From Piromyces finnis (taxonomy: Eukaryota; Neocallimastigomycota; Neocallimastigomycetes; Neocallimastigales; Neocallimastigaceae): 64,000 nt of DNA. The first letter of the stretch is position 1. Every line of letters starts with the position of its first letter. Shown one piece after another: positions 38,058 to 51,307 of this stretch. The translations under genes were made by a program, and so were the position numbers. The stretch is from positions 186,001-250,000 of the forward strand of contig MCFH01000059.1 in the NCBI GenBank assembly GCA_002104945.1, written 5' to 3'. The notes beneath the pieces are model-generated. The model saw nothing but the letters and a program-made list of their open reading frames with translations, did not search any database and was not told the DNA's origin.

Positions 38058-39809
38058 CTATTTTGTTTCTTCATTATTATTATTTTTATTTAACATAGGT
38101 GTAACAGAATTGGAATATGAAATACTTATTAAAGTTTCATCATTTTTCTTTTCATATTGTTGATATTCATTGGAATATCTATTTTCAGAGACTTCTTTCT
38201 CTTTCATATTTATTTTTTTATTTTGCTTTTTTTTATTTAATAATCCATGTTCTCTGGAATGGGTTTTTTCTTGAATGCCTTTTTCTTTAGTTGAAGTATG
38301 TCTTTTCATCTTTTGTGAATCAAAATGTCTTGTATTATCTTTATTTCTATAACTATGATGATGATGTATTGGTGAAGGTCTTGGATTATATACATAATAA
38401 TTGTCAAAATGATCTCTATTACTACTTGAATGTTTTCCATTTTCTTTTCTTTGATTATCACGACGACGACGTCGTTCCTTTATGTCATCTTGTTCTTTTT
38501 GAATATTTTTAATTAAAGCAAAGAAATGCTTAAAAACTGTACACCAGAAATATACTATTGAATTTAAAAATCCTTGTAATGGTGTAAAGAACTTTATATA
38601 TATATTTGATAATTAATAATGGGAGGTTTATTTTATATACAAAAAGATAAAGAAAAAAATAAAGATAATAGATAATATTATAAGAAAATGATATGTGTAA
38701 TTAGTTAATTATTATTATAAAATAAACTTATAAATAATTTTTTATTTTACTTACTGCATGAAGAACAAATAACGGGAATTTAGGATTTTCACTATTAATT
38801 TCATTTTGAATACGATTAATAGTACCCCAGATCCTATTAAATAATATATTATATAATAGATAAACATAAATTATTATAAAATCTATATTTATTATATCCA
38901 TTTATTAATCTAAAATCAAGATTAACAAATATTATTGGTAAAGTTATTTATAAATATCAAATTTACCAAGTAATAAATAAAACTAATAAGTATAAATGGT
39001 AACGACTAGCAATTGAGTTTTTTGCATAAATTTGATCTGTATCAATTTTTCTTTTTTTAATAACAATTTTCATAATTATGAAAACAAGAACATTGATAAA
39101 GAACACCGTCCATAGAGGCCCAAAAAACAAAATCAATCGATATTTGCTTCCATTTTCTGTAATCCAACACCAGAAAGTAGCATTACCCACAATCCATTTA
39201 TTATCTGTTCTACCTTGATCTTTAAAGAATAAAAAGAGGGATGTTGATAAACTAATGCCCCATATAAATACATGATAAATCCATTCAAAGCGTTCGATTT
39301 CATATATTTCTTTATTCATTACAACTACTAAGAAAATGTTTATTGCAATGGCAGCAGTCCAAAGTGCTGAGGCAATAAAAAAGAATTGAATTCGAAGACC
39401 TTGGAACCGACAACTTCCAGAATATACTGCATCTTCTGGAATTAGATTTCTATTGATTTTTAATTAGCATATATATTTATATGAATATAAAGAAACCCAT
39501 TACATAAAATTAATTATTTTATTTTATTTTTTCTATGTTTTTATTTTTGAAATTATATATATATTAAATAACTATGTCATTTTTTTTTCTTTTTTTAATT
39601 ACTTACTTTCCATTCAACAAATCAATTGAACCACATAAATCACACAAACTCAAAAAAAATATAATTCTGTTCCATATTTTATTCTTTCCCGTAAAGTTGT
39701 TAAATAATATTGTATTTAAAATAATAGCACCACTTCCTATAATGGACAATATTGAGCCTAATATAATAAGGGTGAAAATTATATTTTTTTCATTTTCTTC
39801 AAAAGGCAT
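38058..39809 (-). CDS. Seven-transmembrane receptor of the cAMP-receptor-like (Dicty_CAR) type
   Basis: Four exons (39809-39607, 39449-38967, 38833-38755, 38591-38058) give 432 residues. A short N-terminus is followed by TM1 (IIFTLIILGSILSIIGSG), TM2 with FFLSLCDL, TM3 after Cys81 (FFFIASALWTAAIAINIFL), TM4 (VFIWGISLSTSLFLFF), the family mark NATFWCWI with Cys162 as likely disulfide partner of Cys81, TM5 (LILFFGPLWTVFFINVLVF), TM6 (YLLVLFITWIWGTINRI) and TM7 (PLQGFLNSIVYFWC). The cytoplasmic tail of about 150 residues is basic with an Arg run (ERRRRRD) and a four-His run. The members couple to heterotrimeric G proteins; ligand here unknown. All four exons keep phase, so the model is firm. Confidence 0.9.
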
Positions 39810-41649
39810 ATTTATTTATTTATTTATTTATTTATTTATTTGTTATTATTTCTATTAAAACTTTTTATTTTTTTCGGTTAATATATTTAATAATAATTAA
39901 AGTCTTTTTAAATTATTATATGCACCTTTAATTATTTATTTTTTTGTTTTAATGGATTTTCTTCTTTAAATTAAAATATATATATATAAATAAATTTTCA
40001 ATTATATACAACCCTTTATATTCTATTTAATAATTTAAATATTGTATAAATCTTTGTTATTCTAATTGTGATTGAATAAATTCTATTGGGAATTTTATGT
40101 ACTTTAAATAGAATTTATTATTGTAAAAAAAAAAAAAAATTACTATTTAATAAAATATTATTGTTGATTTTCTTGTATATTGATAAAAAAAGATTTCGGT
40201 TCTTTTTATTTTTTTTAAATAATTACTTTATTGTTTTATTAAATTGAAATCTCATTATTAAATTAAAATAAATTAAAGAAATTATAATAAAATTTCTTTA
40301 TTTTACTTTTTCATTCCTACTTTACAGATTTGACCTTTTTATTCTATTTTACATAAAAGAGATAATTGAAACTTTTTTTTTTTTTCTATTGTAAAAACTT
40401 AAAATAATAATAGAACTTTTTCTATTCATAATCTCAATATATTACAATATACAAGCAAAATATATAGAATTAAATTCACAATAACTTTAAATTTAAGGTA
40501 GTACAAATAAAAAAAAAAAGAAATCCATTAATTGTTAAGATTTTAAAAGGTATGAAAAAGCACATTGTTAAGCGAGGTTTTTTTTTATATATATATGTGT
40601 GTGTGGGTGTGTGGGTGTAGTTATAGTTTTTTTTTTAAAATGACTTTTATTATATTAATGAACTTTTTTACCTGAACTATTTTTCTATTATTTTTATTAT
40701 TTTTATAATTATTATTATGAAAAATAACTTTTATATAAAATATTTTATAGAAATATGTCATCATGTCTGTATATATATATATTTGGAAATAATAAATATT
40801 TAAAATTCTATTATTATTTATTTCTAAACTTTTTTTTCCTATACATTATTCAAATACATTTTATTACATATTTATTACATACTGTATACATTATCTATTT
40901 TTTGTAATATTTTTCATTTTACCATTTTTATATCACAACTAATTAATTTTATATTTTATTAATGTTTTATTTTTGTTGTTTATTATAAAGTTTATTTATA
41001 ATAAAATTCAAATAAGCCAAGGAATTTATTAATAAAAGTTTTAATATAATTTTATTAATAATGTGGCTTATTATATTATTAAAAACTATTGTACATGAAT
41101 ATTCTTAGAATAGTTTCAATTATTATGACTAATCCTTTTTAACCTTATTAATTAAATTTATTTCATAATTATTATATAAAAATAGTAAAAGAAATAGGAA
41201 TAAAACTTAAAAATACAAAAATACATTTTAAAAATATTTCATTTCAATTTTAAAAAATATATTTATTCTTTTTGTTGTATATAGTTTTTCAATATTACAG
41301 TAAATATAAATAATTATAGAAAGTAAATTAGATATATTTATTATATATTCATTTATCCTTCAATTATATAAATGAAATTGTAAAAATAATGATAAAAAGA
41401 AGATGTTATTTAATTTGTTTACAAAAACAATTAAGGGAAAAAAACTCAATAATTTTTATGTAAATGTATGCATTTCTTTTAATAAGCAAACAAAACCATA
41501 GTTTTTAAATAAAATAAAGTAATAATAATAATAAATAATATAGTTTAATAATATAAACAATATTATTTTCAAATATTAATTGAAAATTAAAATAAAATAA
41601 ATACTAAAAAAAAAGAGAAAGAGAAATAAATATATATAAAGAGAGAAAT

Positions 41650-41683
<34 letters not shown>

Positions 41684-41778
41684 ATTTTTTCTAGAGTTAG
41701 AAAATAAATTTATTAAAGATTTAACAATTTTAATAAACCGAGTCAATAGAATAATTATATCAATAACTTAAAAAAAAA
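39810..41778. other. 2-kb divergent intergenic region
   Basis: Shared upstream region of the 7TM receptor (minus) and rhomboid (plus). A (TTTA)n run lies directly upstream of the receptor start, a GT-rich stretch (GTGTGTGGGTGTGTGG) lies near 40596-40615 and a 28-base A run ends at about 41681. No gene seen. Confidence 0.7.
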
Positions 41779-43593
41779 ATGAGTAGATATAATAGAGGAG
41801 ATAATTATCATAATAATAATGGTTATAATAGACTGCAAGATGAAAACAATTATGGAGGTAATCGTAGAGATTACGGATACCGAGAAAATGGATATAGAGA
41901 AAATGAATACAGAGGAAATGGATATAGAGAAAATGGATATAGAGAGAATGGGTATAGAGAAAATGGATACAGAAATGATAATTATAGAAATAATACACAA
42001 GCCTCGTCTGAAGGATATCGTTATAGAGACAATAGAAATTTTAATAACCAAGCTCCTTCATATTCAAATAATGCTTATTCACCTCAAGCAGTTAAACAAC
42101 CACCAGCGGCAGTTACCAAAAAGGAACAACCACCACCAAATACTTATTTTGATGGGAAAAAACAACAAAAAATTAAAAGTGCCCTTTTTAATCCAAAAGT
42201 TCGAGAACAACTTGAAAATCAAAAGAAATATAAACCATACTTTATATACTCCATTTCAGCTATTCAAATTTTAATTTTTTTTGTATCTATTGTAATAAAC
42301 TTTATCAGTACTAAACAAATCATTTCACCAATAAAATATAATTTTTTTATTGGCCCTTCATCAGGTGTAAGTATTAAAATAAAACAACCGCTTTTTTTTT
42401 TTTTTTTAAAAAAAATATAAATTTCAAAATGCAACATTTTTTATTATAATAAAATAATGATATAGCAGCATTTTGAATTATAATATATATTTTAAAAAAT
42501 ATATATTCTAAAATAATAACACAAAATATTATTAATATTAATAATATTATTAATTATTAATTATTCAAAATGAATATTTTAATAAATTTAGTAAAATTGT
42601 TAAATATTAATATTAAAATATTTTAATTTACTTTATATATACATAGGTACTTGTTCGAATGGGAGCTAGATATATACCATGCATGTATGGTAATTCTACA
42701 GTTTTTGATTGTTTACCAGGCACAAAAGGTACTCTATTACCAACAGAAATAGCACTTCAACCTGGAGGTGGTACATTGAAAAAAAGTCCTTTCTATTGTA
42801 CTGGCGCTGATGTATGTGGTTTTGGTGTAAGTGCTGATGCTCAAAGTTATAATCAATGGTTCCGATTCATCATCCCAATCTTTTTACATAGTGGAATAAT
42901 TCATCTTGTATTTAATTTAATTTTCCAAATTCGTGCAGGTGCAGCATTAGAAAAGGATTATGGACCTTGGCGTATGGCATTGGTCTACTTTTTTAGTGGT
43001 ATTTTTGGCTTTTTATTTGAAGCCAAATCATTTAAAAATCCAACTGTAGGATGCTCAGGTTCTCTTTATGGTAAGCTTATAGAAAAAATAGCAATTTTAT
43101 TTTTTAGAAATTAAGTTTGTATAATCTATCTAATTATAAAAAAAAAAATAACTAACCATTTATATTTGTATCTATTTAAAATATATATTTATTTATAAAA
43201 ATATTATTAGGTTTAATTTCATGTGTATTACTTGATTTGGTTCAGAATTGGAAGTTAGTTATTCATCCATGGAAAGATTTAATTTTATTATTATCTTCAA
43301 TTGTAATATCTCTAGGTTTTGGTTTATTACCTTTTATTGACAATTTTTCGCACATTGGAGGTTTTGTAATGGGTGTATTAACAGGATTAATTTTCTTACC
43401 CTCAATTATTTTCAGTAATAAAGATGAAAAAAGAAAGCAAACTTTAAAAATTATAGCAGTATTTTTAGCCATTGCTTTATATGTATGGGTAATATTACAA
43501 TTTTATAGAGACTCCAAACCATGTGAATGGTGTCAAAATCTTAGTTGCCCAAAATTCTTTTCATCTTGTAAAAAAAAATATAAATCAAACTAA
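41779..43593 (+). CDS. Rhomboid-family intramembrane serine protease
   Basis: Three exons (41779-42366, 42647-43070, 43211-43593) give 464 residues. Residues 1-60 are hydrophilic with a run of YRENG-type pentapeptides, then Pro/Gln-rich sequence; a first membrane helix (YSISAIQILIFFVSIVINFI) follows. The luminal loop contains several Cys and CGFGVSADAQSYNQWFRF, typical of the eukaryotic secretase class. The catalytic elements are present: His/Asn in HLVFNLIFQ, Ser333 in GCSGSLYG and His385 in SHIGGFVMG. So an active protease that cuts membrane-anchored substrates in the secretory pathway is expected. The tail ends Cys-rich (CEWCQNLSCPKFFSSCKKK). Starts elsewhere are excluded because 41779 is the first ATG in the exon. 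Confidence 0.94.
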
Positions 43594-44404
43594 GCGCATT
43601 TCTATAAATAAAAGAATAAAAATTTTTATTAATCACATAAAAAAAAAAGTAATAATAATAGTAATAAAAATAATTCTCTGATTAAAAAAATTTATTATAC
43701 GTATATTATTTTTATTTTTATTATTATTATTATTCATAATAAAACATTTTAAACATTTTTTTTTTTTTTTTTTTTTATTCGTAATTCAATCGAATGTAAA
43801 AAAAAAAAAAAAAATAGTTATATAGAAACTAAAAAAAATAATAAACTATAAATTTAATAATTTACAAAAAGTTATATAAAAATTATATGTATTATATAAT
43901 ACAATATAAAATAAAAATAAATAAAGATATAAAAAGCACATATGTCTTAATAATGTTAGTATTGTATCAGTGTGCAAAAATTTCATCATTTAAAATAAAA
44001 GATTTTGGAAAATTTATATAGGTTAGAAAAGCATAAACTCGATTTTAAATTATAAACACAAAATGAATAAATATTAGGATATAATATATTCTAAAGGAAA
44101 GTCATTATACTAAAGCATAATAATTATATTCTCAATATTAAAGATCAAATTTTGTATTTTGTCAGGGACAAAATTATGATTATCATTAATTGTGCTAAGC
44201 CCTATTAGCTCTGCCTTCTTGATTATTGTTTCAAACCCTATAAATATTGACTATTGTTAGTTAATAAGTCATGACTTTGGTGAAAAGTTCCTTATTTAAT
44301 ATTAAATTGGGGATTCTTCACACCTATATGGTTTAATTTGATATTTGAAAAATTCTTTTTATTCCTTTAAATTATTATAACTAAAAACTTCTTTCTTCAA
44401 GAAA

Positions 44405-44437
<33 letters not shown>

Positions 44438-47400
44438 TGTTTTTTTATGTTTAAAAACATTATACTATATTACCTGATATGTTCATAACATTTATAATTA
44501 GTAAAATTAATAGTTTATTATTCAAAAAGTAAATTACATCAGTGACATATAATATGTAAGAAACAATTAATTACAGTGTGAAACTATGTTAAAACTTGTA
44601 ATGAATATTGAAATTTCTATTGTTAAACTTGATTTTCAAGTTAACCCAAGAATAATTTTAATTCATTTACACCTTAATTATTTTTACTACATGAAATTAA
44701 TCCTTAACACTGCATATACTTCGATATTGAAAATAATAAACTTTAATTTATATCAAAATATATATAATAATATTTTTTTATGTATACAGAATGTGAGTCT
44801 TTGATTTTACAGACAAAGCTCGAGGAAGATATTAAATCTAATACTCAACTGTACCTAATAATTCAAATATTTTTTATTTTTATTTATCTATCAATATTTA
44901 AACTAATTATTATATGTTAAAAATATATATATATTAATATCTATTTTTTTTATGAATATAAAATAATCAAGTTTAAGACAGTAAGAGGTAATCTTTAACA
45001 TATAAAAATTTATTAAACTTTAAATATTGTTAAAATATTTTTAATTTAAAAATTAATTTATTTTACCAGAAATCGATCCATAAAATTAAATTTAATTAAA
45101 AAAAATATTTCAAAAAAGTCACTACCAAAGAGATATTTAAAAATAATATATTTTATACTTCTTACTTGCGATAGATTTTCCTTGCAGAATCTTTATTAGT
45201 TCTATAATTTTTTCATCTTCTTTAATTTCTTTAATTAAATCTTCTTTAAGATTTCCTTAATATTGTTGTTTCGGCTATAGTTAATGATATTATTTTCTAT
45301 GTACGGTAAATTATTAAAATATAAATATAAATGCATTTATATTTTTAATAGAGTTTTAGAGTTTTAATATTTTAATAATTTTACAAATATATATATATTA
45401 AAATAAATTACATTACTACCTTGCTACTTGCTCCTTTAGGAAGAAACTGAAGCAAGAAATTTTGAAAACAAATAATTCAAACAATAATTAAAGATTAATA
45501 TTATTGATAATGAATTTATATATTAAATAATTAAATAGTCACATTTAAAAACATTGTCGTATTTGAAAAAATTATCACATTTAATAAACTGAAATATAAA
45601 TATATATAAAATAAAAAAGCAAAGAAAAATTTTACAAAATAAATATATATATATAGAAAAAGAATTTATTAACATTTGTTGACAATTTTAATTAAATTTT
45701 ATTTTTCTACTTTTTTTTTTGTTTCATTAAAAACAATTACAAAAAAATAAAAAAATTATGTATTTTTTTTTTTTTTTTATTTTACTAGTCTGTTAAATAT
45801 TTTAAATTTAATCTAAAACAATACTATAAATCATTCATTGTAACAGTTTTAATAAAAATACTAATCTTTAAAAAATTTATTATAATAATTTAGAATATAT
45901 TCATCTTAGGTTCTGTGCTATGCTATAGCTAATTCTTAAAGTTAACCAAAGGCATGTTAGTAAAGGGATACAATGAATTATGGCCCAAATTTGTATTATC
46001 TATATCTATATTTTATTTTAAAAGACTTGAATAATATTACATAATAATCATTCAGATTAATTGTTTATCAAATGGAAAAACTAAAATTATTTTATTTCTT
46101 ACTTAGATATCTACTTTATAATAGGCCATTGAATTGTAAACTATTGAGTTATTTTCACTTTTTAGTTTATTCCAATGTTTTTTCACTAAAAGGTTTAAAT
46201 ATTTTTTTTTCTTGCTTTTTATTTCTAATATTACTACATTACATGAAAAAGTAAAATAAGATAAACATTTTACTCTTTTTATCTTTAGTACTTAATATAA
46301 ATTAAAAGTATAGTATATATTGTATTTACTATTAAAGTTTTATATATATATATATATATATATAGTATTCTATTAATAAACCATCAAAAGAAATCTTAAT
46401 TTCATTATTAAAGCTAGTAACCAAGTGTTGAAGTGTTTTTATATTATATTATAAAAATAATATATATTGATTTTCCCATTAAAATTGATATTTTTAAAAT
46501 AAATTTAGCATTGAAAAAAAATACTTTATATTGAGAATTAATATAACATAATATATTTAAGTAAATTTCATTTTTATTTTATTTATTTAGATAGTTTAAG
46601 TAATATTTTAGTAAATGTCGAAACATTAACTTGAAGTAAAATTTAAATGTTTAATTTGATGTTTTAATTTTAAAAAAATTAATTATATTTTTAAACATCT
46701 TAACAACTATTTATTTTCATGATATTTATTTCTATTATACTACTATTTAAAATAAAAGTTAAAAAAAAAAAAAAAACAACCTTTTTTTTTACCGACTTTT
46801 TTTTGGTTCTGAAGTTCCTAGTTTAATTTATATTTGAAATAATGTATTTTTTTATTTTTATAATATTAAATGATAATATTGTAATGAAATGTAATGTATT
46901 GTATCTAAATTATATATTATGAATAATACATTTATAAATTCTGAAAAAATTAATTTTAAATATAAAGGTAAACTTAATTAAAGAAGTTTATTAAAATAAG
47001 ATTGAAGGAAAGATGGTTGTATGTATATGAGAATTAATTAAATATATATATTATTAATAAGTGAAATAATACAGTTATAATGAATAAATAATTTTAAAAA
47101 ATGAAAATTCAACTAATGATTTTTATCTTTTTTTTTTTTTTTAATATATAAAGTATGTTACAAGTCAAATAATTCAAAATGGTAAATGATAAAAAGAGTA
47201 AAAGAAAAATAATAATAAAAATAAAAACAAACAAATAAACAAACAAACAAACAAACAAACAAACAAACAAAAAAAAAAAAAAAAAAAAAAAAGAATATAT
47301 ATTAACAACAACAATAATAGATAGATAAAATTATAAGTGATATTATTTAAATTAACAAAAAGTTATTTTTATTTTTCTAAGAAGAAATTTATAAAATTAC

Positions 47401-47665
47401 ATTTCATATTTCAAATTCATTTTAACAATTCAATTTATAAAGCATTTTAAAAGAATTTTAAAATTAAATCATACAAATATAAATGATGAAAGAAGAATTT
47501 TTATTTTTTTTTAAATATCATTAAAATAATAATATGTTTAAATTAATAAGCAAGAATAAATCGATGGAAAGCAATAACTTCAATTATATAAAATAAATAA
47601 AAAAATATAATAATGAAATAATATTATTATTTTTTATAAATTATAAATTAATTTATAATTTAAAA
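43594..47665. other. 4.1-kb intergenic region, AT-rich
   Basis: No gene could be supported. Slightly higher G+C patches occur at about 44160-44340 and 45900-45990, and a short open stretch without start on the minus strand near 45290-45165 ends KSIASKKYKIYYF. All lack introns, starts or homology I can name. The frames at 44586-44804 and 46072-46254 have no protein-like features. An AAAC array lies at its right part. Confidence 0.6.
47225..47271. repeat. (AAAC)n microsatellite followed by poly-A
   Basis: About eleven AAAC units with one AAAT interruption, then a run of more than 20 A's. It lies in the upstream region of the SKI8 gene. Confidence 0.9.
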
Positions 47666-49281
47666 ATGAAGAAATCGTTATATTTATTATTTATACACAA
47701 TAGTAATAATAATAGAAATTAAATAATTTTCATTTAATAAATATATTAATAAGCCCATGAAGATGGAATTTGGAAAGTATGTTGGATTTCTAAAGCAAAT
47801 ATGATTGTTACTGGTTCAGCTGACGAAACTATTAAAGTTTGGTATGACATTATACTTTAATATATGATTGTAAAAAAAAAAAAAAAAAAAAAAATTAAAT
47901 TATGTATTAATGTATTAAATTTTATAAGGGATGATAATACTCTTGAAACAATTACAACTTTAAAAGGTCACCAATTAGGAATTGTGTCTTTAGCTAAAAA
48001 TCAATCAGATACAGGTATATATTTTAAATTAAAAGAAATATAAATCCAATTATTATAACATATCATTAAAATTTTTATTTTTATTTTTTTTTTTACTTAA
48101 ATTTATTAAGAATTATGTTCTACTTCATTGGATAGTCAAATTAAAGTTTGGGATTTTTCTGAAAATCCACCAAAATTAAAATCTGAAATTGATGTTGATC
48201 CAAGTAATGCATTAAATTAAAATATTAAATAAATATATTTTCTTTTTTATTAATAAAGAAAAAAAAAATTTTTTTTTTCTATAATTGAATAATACAAATA
48301 GTTGAAGCCTGGGCAATAACATACCAAAATGATGGAAAGCATCTTCTTTCAACATCTCAATGTGGAAATATCAATATATGGGATTTAGAATCCGGTAAAA
48401 AGGAACAAACAATTGAAAATCAAGGAAAATTCGCAATGAGTATAGCTATAGTATATATCATATGATATTAAAAATGATTAGATGAATAGGAAAAGAAAAG
48501 TTTATTAACAATTAATTTTAATAAATTAAATCATAATTAATAAAACTGAAGAGTCCAGATGGTAAATATATTGCTTCAGGATCCGAAAATGGTACTTTAT
48601 ATTTATTTGATAATGAATCAAAGAAGTTAGTCCATACTTTTTCAAGTATGTAATAAGTAAAAGATATATTATGTATAATTAGTTATGGATTTTATATTAA
48701 TATAAAAAAAATTAAAAAAATATTTACATAATTTCTCCATTAAATGATAGATCATTCAATGGCAATTCGTGCTGTTTGTTTCTCACCAGATTCAAGATAT
48801 GTTGTTTCCGGTTCTGATGATAAAAAAATTAATGTTTATGAAGTGTAATTATAAATACATTAGTTGTTATAGATATATATATATATAAGCTAATACATGT
48901 AATCAATTATATAAATTATAGTCAACATGGAAATATTGTCAGTACTTTATATGGTCATACTTCATGGGTTTTAAGTTTAGATTTCAGTCCAGATGGTATT
49001 CACCTTGCTTCAGGGTAATTTTCATAATTATATTAAGTTTATTATTAATAAAAATCCAGATTAAAATAGTTAATTTACAAGATATAATTCTTTTTTTAAA
49101 ATCTTTTAGATCAAGTGATAAAAGAATAAAAATATGGGATATAAATACAAAAGAATGTATTCATACCTTTGATTCACATACTGAACAAGTTTGGGGAGTT
49201 GCCTATAATAAAGATGGTTCTAAATTAGTTAGTATTTCAGAAGATAAATCAATTGCACTCCACACCACATCTGATAATTAA
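47666..49281 (+). CDS. SKI8: SKI8/WDR61-type WD40 protein
   Basis: Nine exons give 301 residues, the family's usual size: 47666-47702 (tentative), 47754-47841, 47929-48014, 48111-48203, 48302-48450, 48552-48645, 48751-48844, 48922-49014, 49110-49281. Seven WD repeats are visible, starting THEDGIWKVCW and running through GSADETIKVW, SLDSQIKVWD, GNINIWDLESG, GSENGTLYLFD, GSDDKKINVY, SSDKRIKIWDI to SEDKSIALHT. In fungi this protein is part of the Ski complex feeding mRNA to the cytoplasmic exosome and also has a role in meiotic recombination; in animals the homologue sits in PAF1C and SKI. Exons 2-9 are certain. Exon 1 is chosen because it is the nearest ATG giving phase 1 and a family-like N-terminus; its intron is only 51 bp. 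Confidence 0.9.
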
Positions 49282-49850
49282 TATTAATACTTTGTAAAAA
49301 AAAAAAAATCGATATCATTTTTTTTTTCTTTTATTCAGTTAATAAAGATATGATATGTAAAATTATTCAATAAATTACCTCTCTATATATTAAATTTAAA
49401 CAAAACCATAAAAAAGAAAAGTGATATAGGATAATAATAATAAAATATATACTTTAATAAAATATTATAGAAAAATTTAATAATAAAATTAAAAAAGAAA
49501 ACATTTGAAATATTAATAATTTTAAAATAATGTTTTAATTATTTATTTTGAAGCTTTTATAATAATAACAATAATAAAATTGTTATTCTTTAACTTTTTA
49601 TTATTATTTATTTATTTATTCATTCATTTATTTGGTTATTTATTTATTTATTATTTATTCATTTATTTAATTTTTTGATAAAAATCTCCAAAATTATTTA
49701 CTTAGATTCACTTTTCATAATAAATAAAATATTTCAAGTGAAAAAAAAAATTTTTTTTCTAAATAAGTTTATCTTAATAATAAATATCAAATATTTAAAT
49801 AATATTTTTATAAATTTCTTTTGCCTTTTTCTTTTTTTATAAATTAAAAA
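49282..49850. other. Intergenic between SKI8 and CLP1
   Basis: 569 bp, A/T only, with a TTTA-rich block at 49605-49670. It must carry the SKI8 3' end and the CLP1 promoter. No specific element recognised. Confidence 0.75.
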
Positions 49851-51264
49851 ATGGTATATTAAAATATAAGTTTTTATTTTATATTTCGTTTTTTGTCTCT
49901 TTTTTTTTTTTTTTAATTTTTCTTTTATTTATTATTATATATATTAATATAAGTTTTTAATAATTAAAATTGAAAAAAAAATTATAACTATCTAAATTGA
50001 AGCAATATTAACAGTATTTATTATTTAATAAAAGGAAGAAGACATTGAAGAAGAATCTAAATGGAAAGAATGGGAATTAAAGAAATTTCAAGAATTTCGT
50101 TTTGAAATTGATTTTACATCCTCTGTTATAATAAAAGTAAAATGATAATGAGAATAGAGATGAAAATAATATATATATATAAATTATAAAATATTGATAA
50201 TTAAATATAAATTTCTAAAACTTAATATACAAATATACTATCCAAATGTATATATATGTTTTTTCTCCAAAAGTTAACAAAAGGTACTGCAGAAATATTT
50301 GGTGCAGAATTAGCCATTGGAATTGAATATGAAATTAGAGGTCAAAAAGTAGCCGTTTTTACTTGGCATGGATGTACCTTTGAAATATCCTTTTTTTTTT
50401 TTTAATTTATTTATATTTATTTATATTTAAAGTAATTATATAAAATATCTATTACACAATTAATATCCTTAACTGATGAATTATAAAATTTTAAATTTAA
50501 ATAATCGTATAATTATTTTATATATCATAATGAATTATTATTATAATTCCTAAATATAATTAAATTGGATTATATATATATTAATTAATTTAATAAAATA
50601 TTATAAAAACTAAATTATAATTAAAATAAATGAAATATACATTAAAGGAAAATGTGATGTGGAATATATTGCAGATGAAACACCTATGATGAGTTATTTA
50701 AATACCCATATGGCTATTGAACAAATGAGATGTAAAATAGAAAAAGAAGGAGGTAATGAACCAAGAGTTATGATAGTTGGTCCTCCAGATGTCGGTAAGA
50801 CAACATTGTCGAAAATATTAATAAATTATGCAGTAAAACATGGAAGAACTCCATTATTCGTCGATATTAATCCAAGTGAAGTTAGCATTTATTTAAGGAT
50901 ATATATTTATATATAAAGAAATGAGAATTTACCTAATTAATATGATATTTATATTTAATATAATTATAAAAATTATAATACTAAAGGGTACAGTAACTAT
51001 ACCATCAACCTTAACAGCTACTGTTATAGATAAGCCAATTGATATTGAAGAACAGTTAAGTGTTCTTCCAGCAAAATCTTCAATGGCACCATTAACATAT
51101 TTTTTTGGTTATCTTCAATCAGCAAATAAATTAAAATTATACAATAAGTTATTAGATAAATTATCAGAAACAATTCAAAAAAAAATGGATAAAGATTCCG
51201 TTGGTAATTAACTTTATTATTATTTTATTTAAACAATAAATAATAAATAGTAAATAGTAAATAA

Positions 51265-51307
<43 letters not shown>

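Noticed and set aside
41755-42274. Several frames overlapping the rhomboid N-terminus
   Set aside because: Shadows of the pentapeptide repeat; the rhomboid frame continues in phase into exons with catalytic motifs.
50459-50530. A small extra CLP1 exon placed between the U12-like branch motif and 50510
   Set aside because: It would add about eight residues to a segment whose length otherwise matches human CLP1 exactly and would need a non-canonical AT 3' splice site.
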